DNA of 23,762 nt, from positions 62,837-86,598 of the forward strand of contig DLGQ01000013.1 of assembly GCA_002482775.1 (NCBI GenBank). Reading direction: 5' to 3'. The stretch comes from Flavobacteriales bacterium UBA7690 (lineage in GTDB: Bacteria > Bacteroidota > Bacteroidia > Flavobacteriales_F > PHOS-HE28). How positions within the stretch are numbered: the stretch's first letter is position 1; each line of letters opens with the position of its first letter. The notes beneath the pieces were generated by a model. That model did not search any database. It was given only the letters and a program-made list of their open reading frames with translations, and was not told the origin of the DNA. Positions 20,472 through 23,762 of the stretch are shown here, piece after piece. A program made the position numbers and the translations under genes.

Positions 20472-20846
20472 CTATTTCGCCACGGCCACCTCGGTGACCA
20501 CTTGGCGCTTCTCGGTGATGCGGGCGCTCTTACCACGCAGACCGCGCAGGTAGAAGATACGTGCACGACGCACGTCACCACGCTTGTTCACGTCGATCTT
20601 GTCGATGAACGGGGAGGCAACCGGGAAGATACGCTCCACGCCGATGTTGTTGCTGATCTTCCGCACGGTGAACGTGGCGGTGCTGCCACTGCCTTTGCGC
20701 TGGATCACCACGCCTTGGAATTGCTGGATACGCTCCTTGGCTCCTTCCACGATCTTGTAGTGTACCGTGATCGTGTCGCCTGCCTTGAAGTCGGGCAGTG
20801 CTTTCAGTGGGGCGATCTCTTTTTCGAGCTGCTTAATGCGGTCCAT
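20472..20846 (-). CDS. rplS: 50S ribosomal protein L19
   Basis: The ATG at 20846 (MDRIKQLEKEIAPLKALPDF) gives 124 residues; the open frame upstream has no family similarity. Diagnostic stretches are FKAGDTITVHYKIVEGAKER, IQQFQGVVIQRKGSG, ATFTVRKISNNIGVERIFP and a KRGDVRRARIFYLRGLRGKS end. L19 sits at the 30S-50S interface near bridges B6 and B8. The gene follows trmD in the same orientation, as in the widespread rpsP-rimM-trmD-rplS order, after a 113-nt gap that may carry its own promoter and leader. It ends in a strong terminator. Confidence 0.97.
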   Translation of the reverse strand: MDRIKQLEKEIAPLKALPDFKAGDTITVHYKIVEGAKERIQQFQGVVIQRKGSGSTATFTVRKISNNIGVERIFPVASPFIDKIDVNKRGDVRRARIFYLRGLRGKSARITEKRQVVTEVAVAK

Positions 20847-20929
20847 GGCCTTCTGATTTTGAGGGAGTTCCCAGCGCCTACGACACGTCGGAGGATTCGG
20901 ATCCCGTTGGATTTGGGGCCGCAATATTA
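20847..20929 (-). promoter_or_regulatory. Candidate rplS promoter and 5' leader
   Basis: On the minus strand TAATATTG (20922-20929) resembles the Bacteroidota -7 box TAnnTTTG with one mismatch. It would give a leader of about 70 nt. That leader contains a hairpin at 20877-20894 (CCT-CGA stem, CGTG loop, one mismatch). Autoregulatory leaders are known for several ribosomal proteins; I cannot say whether this one matches a described class. Confidence 0.3.
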
Positions 20930-20959
20930 AGGAACTTTCCCCGATAAGCGACCGCCGAG

Positions 20960-21649
20960 TTAACTCCCTTGGTCATCAAGCAGTCCCGGCCGCCGCTGCC
21001 GGGTGCGCTCCAACGCCTGCTGGTGCCGCCAAGCATCGATGTTCGCCGGGTGGCCGCTTAGTAGCACATCGGGCACTTTCCAGCCATTGTAGTCCGCTGG
21101 GCGTGTGTAATCCGGGGGGGACACCAACCCATCTTGGAAACTGTCGCTCAAAGCGGAGGTCTCATCCCCCAATACACCCGGAAGCAAGCGGATCACCGCA
21201 TCGCTTACCACGGCAGCCGCCAATTCGCCGCCGCTGAGGACGTAATCGCCAATGCTCACTTCCCGGGTGATGAATTGCTCCCGGACCCGTTCATCAACAC
21301 CCTTGTAGTGCCCACAAAGCAGGATCAGGTTGCCCTTCAGGCTCAGTTCATTCGCAAGTCCCTGGCTGAGCATTTCACCATCCGGGCAGAGGTAGACCAC
21401 CTCGCCGTATTCGCGTTGGGCCTTCAATTCCGCAATGGCCCGGTGGATCGGCTCTATCGTCATCACCATGCCCGCACCACCACCGAAAGGGTAGTCGTCC
21501 AGGCGGCGGTGTTTGTCCGTGCTCCAGTCCCGCAGGTCGTGGACATGCACTTCGGCCAAGCCTTTCTTCTTGGCGCGCTCCAAGATGCTTTCGCTGAACC
21601 AACTGTCCAGCAGGCGGGGAACGGCGCTGAGGATATCGATACGTACCAC
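20960..21649 (-). CDS. trmD: tRNA (guanine-N1)-methyltransferase TrmD
   Basis: The GTG at 21649 is taken as start because it places MVRIDILSAVPRLLDSWFSE exactly where TrmD proteins begin; an ATG at 21694 would add 15 unrelated residues. The 229-residue protein is slightly short but normal for the phylum. SPOUT-fold motifs: DDYPFGGGAGMVMTIEPI, LLCGHYKGVDERV and SIGDYVLSGGELAAAVV, which build the trefoil knot that binds S-adenosylmethionine, followed by PPDYTRPADYNGWKVPDVLL. It methylates G37 of tRNAs to prevent +1 frameshifting. It is upstream of rplS and divergent from the TPR-like gene. Confidence 0.96.
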   Translation of the reverse strand: MVRIDILSAVPRLLDSWFSESILERAKKKGLAEVHVHDLRDWSTDKHRRLDDYPFGGGAGMVMTIEPIHRAIAELKAQREYGEVVYLCPDGEMLSQGLANELSLKGNLILLCGHYKGVDERVREQFITREVSIGDYVLSGGELAAAVVSDAVIRLLPGVLGDETSALSDSFQDGLVSPPDYTRPADYNGWKVPDVLLSGHPANIDAWRHQQALERTRQRRPGLLDDQGS

Positions 21650-21710
21650 GGTGCGAAGGTGCGGAAACGGCTGTCCACATCCATGCTTGCACATCTTCCG
21701 GCCCTATCCT

Positions 21711-21743
21711 TTTCGCCGTTCCTGCGTTAGAGGATTACCTTCG
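21711..21743 (+). promoter_or_regulatory. Candidate Bacteroidota-type promoter for the TPR-like gene
   Basis: TACCTTCG (21736-21743) resembles the -7 consensus TAnnTTTG with one change. TTTCG (21711-21715) lies 20 bp upstream, where the -33 TTTG is expected. The start site would be near 21748, giving a leader of about 28 nt before the ATG at 21776. Confidence 0.35.
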
Positions 21744-21775
21744 GCATGCAAGTTGCCAATGAAGTCACCACTACC

Positions 21776-22501
21776 ATGAAAATGAAGTCACTGCTATTCT
21801 CCGCCGGGCTCTTGGCCACCGTGGCCACCCAAGCCCAGAAGCATGTTTACGAGGATCTCCTGGTCCTTTACGTGGATGAGAAGTACGAGAAGTGCATGGA
21901 AAAGGCACTGACCTACACGGAGAACGACGCCACCAAGAAGGACGCGTTGCCCTTCCTGTACGTGAGCATGTGCAACTACGAAATGTCCAAGCAGGAGAAA
22001 TATGCGGTGGACTATCCCAAGGCCGGCCGCGATGCCCTGAAATGGGCCGAGAAGTACCGCAAGAAGGACAAGGAGAAGGAGTTCTTCAACAACTACGAGG
22101 ATTACTGGACCAGCCTCAATACCATGGCCGCTGAAACGGGGGAGAACCTGATCGACGACCCCAAAGGACTGAGCAAGGCCAAGGCGAATTTTGACGCCAT
22201 GACGAGCTACTACCCGGAGAATCCCGGCGCGTGGTTGATGCTCGCCATCGTTCAATACAAGAGCAACCTGACCAAAGAAGGTGACTTGAGCGTGGCGGCC
22301 TACGACAAGGCCATTGCTGCTGCTGGCGATATCAAGTCGCTCCCGAAGGACCAACAGAAGCTCTTGAAGAACGCGTTGATCCGTTACGCGGATCTTCAAG
22401 TTTCCAAAGGCAACCGCGACAGGGCACGTAAATACGCGGAGGTGGGCAAGGACGTATTTATGGAAGAACCTGACTTCAAAGGCATGTGGGAGTCGTTGTG
22501 A
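21776..22501 (+). CDS. Periplasmic TPR-like protein of unknown function
   Basis: The ATG at 21776 gives a clean signal peptide (MKMKSLLFSAGLLATVATQA, then QK); an earlier ATG at 21746 would add ten residues. The 241-residue protein is helical and rich in Lys, Glu and Tyr. Segments such as YEDLLVLYVDEKYEKCMEKA, DALPFLYVSMCNYEMSK, PENPGAWLMLAIVQYKSNLT and ALIRYADLQVSKGNRDRARK follow the helix-pair spacing of tetratricopeptide-like repeats. It is probably a protein-protein interaction scaffold in the periplasm. No enzymatic motif was found. It is monocistronic: its own candidate promoter lies upstream and a hairpin terminator downstream. Confidence 0.85.
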   Translation: MKMKSLLFSAGLLATVATQAQKHVYEDLLVLYVDEKYEKCMEKALTYTENDATKKDALPFLYVSMCNYEMSKQEKYAVDYPKAGRDALKWAEKYRKKDKEKEFFNNYEDYWTSLNTMAAETGENLIDDPKGLSKAKANFDAMTSYYPENPGAWLMLAIVQYKSNLTKEGDLSVAAYDKAIAAAGDIKSLPKDQQKLLKNALIRYADLQVSKGNRDRARKYAEVGKDVFMEEPDFKGMWESL

Positions 22502-22522
22502 TCGCTCGCGAAAAGGGATCGG

Positions 22523-22550
22523 GAAGCCGCCTTCGGGGCGGCTTCTTTCA
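22523..22550 (+). terminator. Hairpin terminator after the TPR-like gene
   Basis: GAAGCCGCC (22523-22531) pairs perfectly with GGCGGCTTC (22537-22545) around a TTCGG loop, followed by TTTCA. The stem is strong but the T-run is short. It touches the end of the convergent transporter gene at 22548. Confidence 0.75.
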
Positions 22551-23762
22551 TTTCCGCCGTACCAACGCCATCACCAGCGCAGGCAACAGTAACAGTTCCG
22601 CTACGAAGGCGAAGGCCAAGGTCAAGGTGATCAGAACGCCCATGTAGTACACGCTGGCGAAATCCGAGAAGATCAAGGTGATGAAGCCGGAAAGCAGCAT
22701 CAGGCTGGTGACCGTTACCGCTTTGCCCGTGCGCAGGTAGGTGCGCTTAAGAGCGTATGCCGGTGAGAGACCTCGGCGCAAGTGTTGGCGCAGTGCGGCC
22801 AGCATGTGGATGGTATCGTCCTCCGCGATACCGAACGCGATGCTGAAGATGATGGCGGTGCTCACCTTGAGGTCGATGCCCACGAAACCCATGACACCGG
22901 CGATGAAGACCAACGGCACCAGGTTGGGGATCAACGCTACGAAGACCATGCGCCAGTCGCGGAAGAACCACAGCATGATGAGCGCGGTGAGCAGCACGGC
23001 CAGTCCCATGCCCCGCATCAATTGGGCGCTGAGTGTTTCGTTGTTGCGGTCGATCAGGTAGGCCATGCCCGTCTGTTCCATCCGTAGCACCTTACCAACG
23101 TTCGCTGCGATGAAGGCATCCAACTGCGCGTTCTTCCGTTTGTGGATGTAGCCGCCTTCGTCCACCAGGCGGCCGCTCAACCGGGCACTGCGGCCATCGG
23201 CACTTACGATCCCGCCGATCAGTTCCTTGCCTAGCAAACGCATCCGTTTCGCCATCCGCGCACATTCCATGCTGTCGTCCGGAAGCCGATAGAACGACCG
23301 ATCGCCGCCGTTGAAAGCCTTGTTCATGGAACACATCAGCGTCACCGGCGAAATGATGCCGCTGACATGGTATCCGGTATCCACATAGTGCTGCACCCGT
23401 TCGATCCGGCGCAGCACATCCAGGTCCCAAACGGTACGACCTTCCTCTACGGCGATCTGCATTTCAAAGGGCCGCACACCACCGAAGCGCTCCTCGAACC
23501 AGACGAAACCTTGCTTCAATGGGTCGTTCTTCGGCAGGTCTTCCAAGAGGTAGTTGTTCACCTTGATCCGCGAGCTGCCCCATGCGCTAACCAGAACGAT
23601 GCCGGTGAATACCACCATGATCGTGCGGCGGTTGCGGATGGTCCATTGGAACAGGAGGGGCAGGCGCGTGCTCCACGGCGAGACCCGGTTGCTGGCGGGC
23701 AACAACTTGTTCGGATCGGTGAGCACCAACAGCGCAGGTAGCATGGTGAAGGCCAGTGCGAA
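22548..23762 (-). CDS. MMPL/RND-family transporter, C-terminal part
   Basis: The frame runs through the right edge, so the N-terminal half is outside; 404 residues are visible. The fragment begins at the end of the first membrane bundle (FALAFTMLPALLVLTD) and then has a new hydrophobic start of the second repeat (RTIMVVFTGIVLVSAWGSSR). A periplasmic domain of about 175 residues follows, and then a bundle of five or so helices with GLAVLLTALIMLWFFRDWRM, IPNLVPLVFIAGVMGFVGID and the IIFSIAFGIAEDDTIHMLAA motif. This is the pattern of SSD-containing MMPL-type exporters, which use the proton gradient to move lipids or hydrophobic compounds. The common GIAVDD reads GIAEDD here. The cargo is unknown, and partner genes would lie to the right. 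Confidence 0.88.
   Translation of the reverse strand, partial: FALAFTMLPALLVLTDPNKLLPASNRVSPWSTRLPLLFQWTIRNRRTIMVVFTGIVLVSAWGSSRIKVNNYLLEDLPKNDPLKQGFVWFEERFGGVRPFEMQIAVEEGRTVWDLDVLRRIERVQHYVDTGYHVSGIISPVTLMCSMNKAFNGGDRSFYRLPDDSMECARMAKRMRLLGKELIGGIVSADGRSARLSGRLVDEGGYIHKRKNAQLDAFIAANVGKVLRMEQTGMAYLIDRNNETLSAQLMRGMGLAVLLTALIMLWFFRDWRMVFVALIPNLVPLVFIAGVMGFVGIDLKVSTAIIFSIAFGIAEDDTIHMLAALRQHLRRGLSPAYALKRTYLRTGKAVTVTSLMLLSGFITLIFSDFASVYYMGVLITLTLAFAFVAELLLLPALVMALVRRK

Noticed and set aside
1..23762. tRNA or rRNA genes in the intergenic gaps
   Set aside because: Most gaps are under 130 bp and the larger ones show no cloverleaf arms or rRNA-like sequence by eye; a tRNAscan run would settle it.

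Overview
The window looks like a high-GC Bacteroidota (Flavobacteriales-like) chromosome segment. The reasons are a type IX secretion (T9SS)-type C-terminal sorting domain, a YkuD_2 L,D-transpeptidase, a YwqK/MORN-type protein, a GxxExxY gene, the near absence of Shine-Dalgarno sequences, and candidate TAnnTTTG/TAnnTTCG-type promoters. The lineage is an inference from these traits, not from a search. No rRNA, tRNA, CRISPR array or classical transposase was seen.

Layout. 1-469 (-): 5' part of an L,D-transpeptidase. 689-2068 (+): secreted protein with six 41-residue repeats and a T9SS tail. 2065-2595 (-): YwqK/MORN-like lipid-free secreted protein. 2621-5482 (-): a sugar-nucleotide epimerase and a glycosyltransferase, separated by a 483-bp cassette that holds one GxxExxY gene between 26-bp inverted repeats. 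The glycosyltransferase itself carries an in-frame heptad-repeat insertion. 5560-7593 (+): PF10136-type polytopic membrane protein. 7584-8451 (-): ECF sigma factor and a zinc-finger anti-sigma factor. 8578-14511 (-): four-gene operon in the order LysM/lytic-transglycosylase pseudoenzyme, SGNH hydrolase, SGNH hydrolase, MBOAT acyltransferase, with junctions of -4, 1 and 3 nt.

Right half. 14606-15382 (+): FrnE-type DsbA oxidoreductase with a signal peptide. 15383-16432 (-): agmatinase-family ureohydrolase. 16529-16990 (-): AT-rich orphan gene resembling an Imm44-type immunity protein. 17252-19738 (-): single-module A-T-TE synthetase whose adenylation domain lacks the usual amino-binding Asp. 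19996-20397: two small membrane proteins. 20472-21649 (-): trmD and rplS with a terminator. 21776-22501 (+): TPR-like periplasmic protein. 22548-23762 (-): C-terminal half of an MMPL/RND-family transporter.

How genes work together. The 8578-14511 operon has the parts of an envelope glycan O-acylation system: a membrane acyl exporter, two extracytoplasmic SGNH enzymes and a LysM protein whose lytic-transglycosylase domain has lost its catalytic Glu, so it probably binds or scaffolds. The epimerase and glycosyltransferase belong to surface polysaccharide synthesis. The most unusual signals are the GxxExxY cassette with its repeats, the heptad repeat read through as peptide in the glycosyltransferase, the pseudo-transglycosylase O-acylation operon, and the atypical A-T-TE enzyme.
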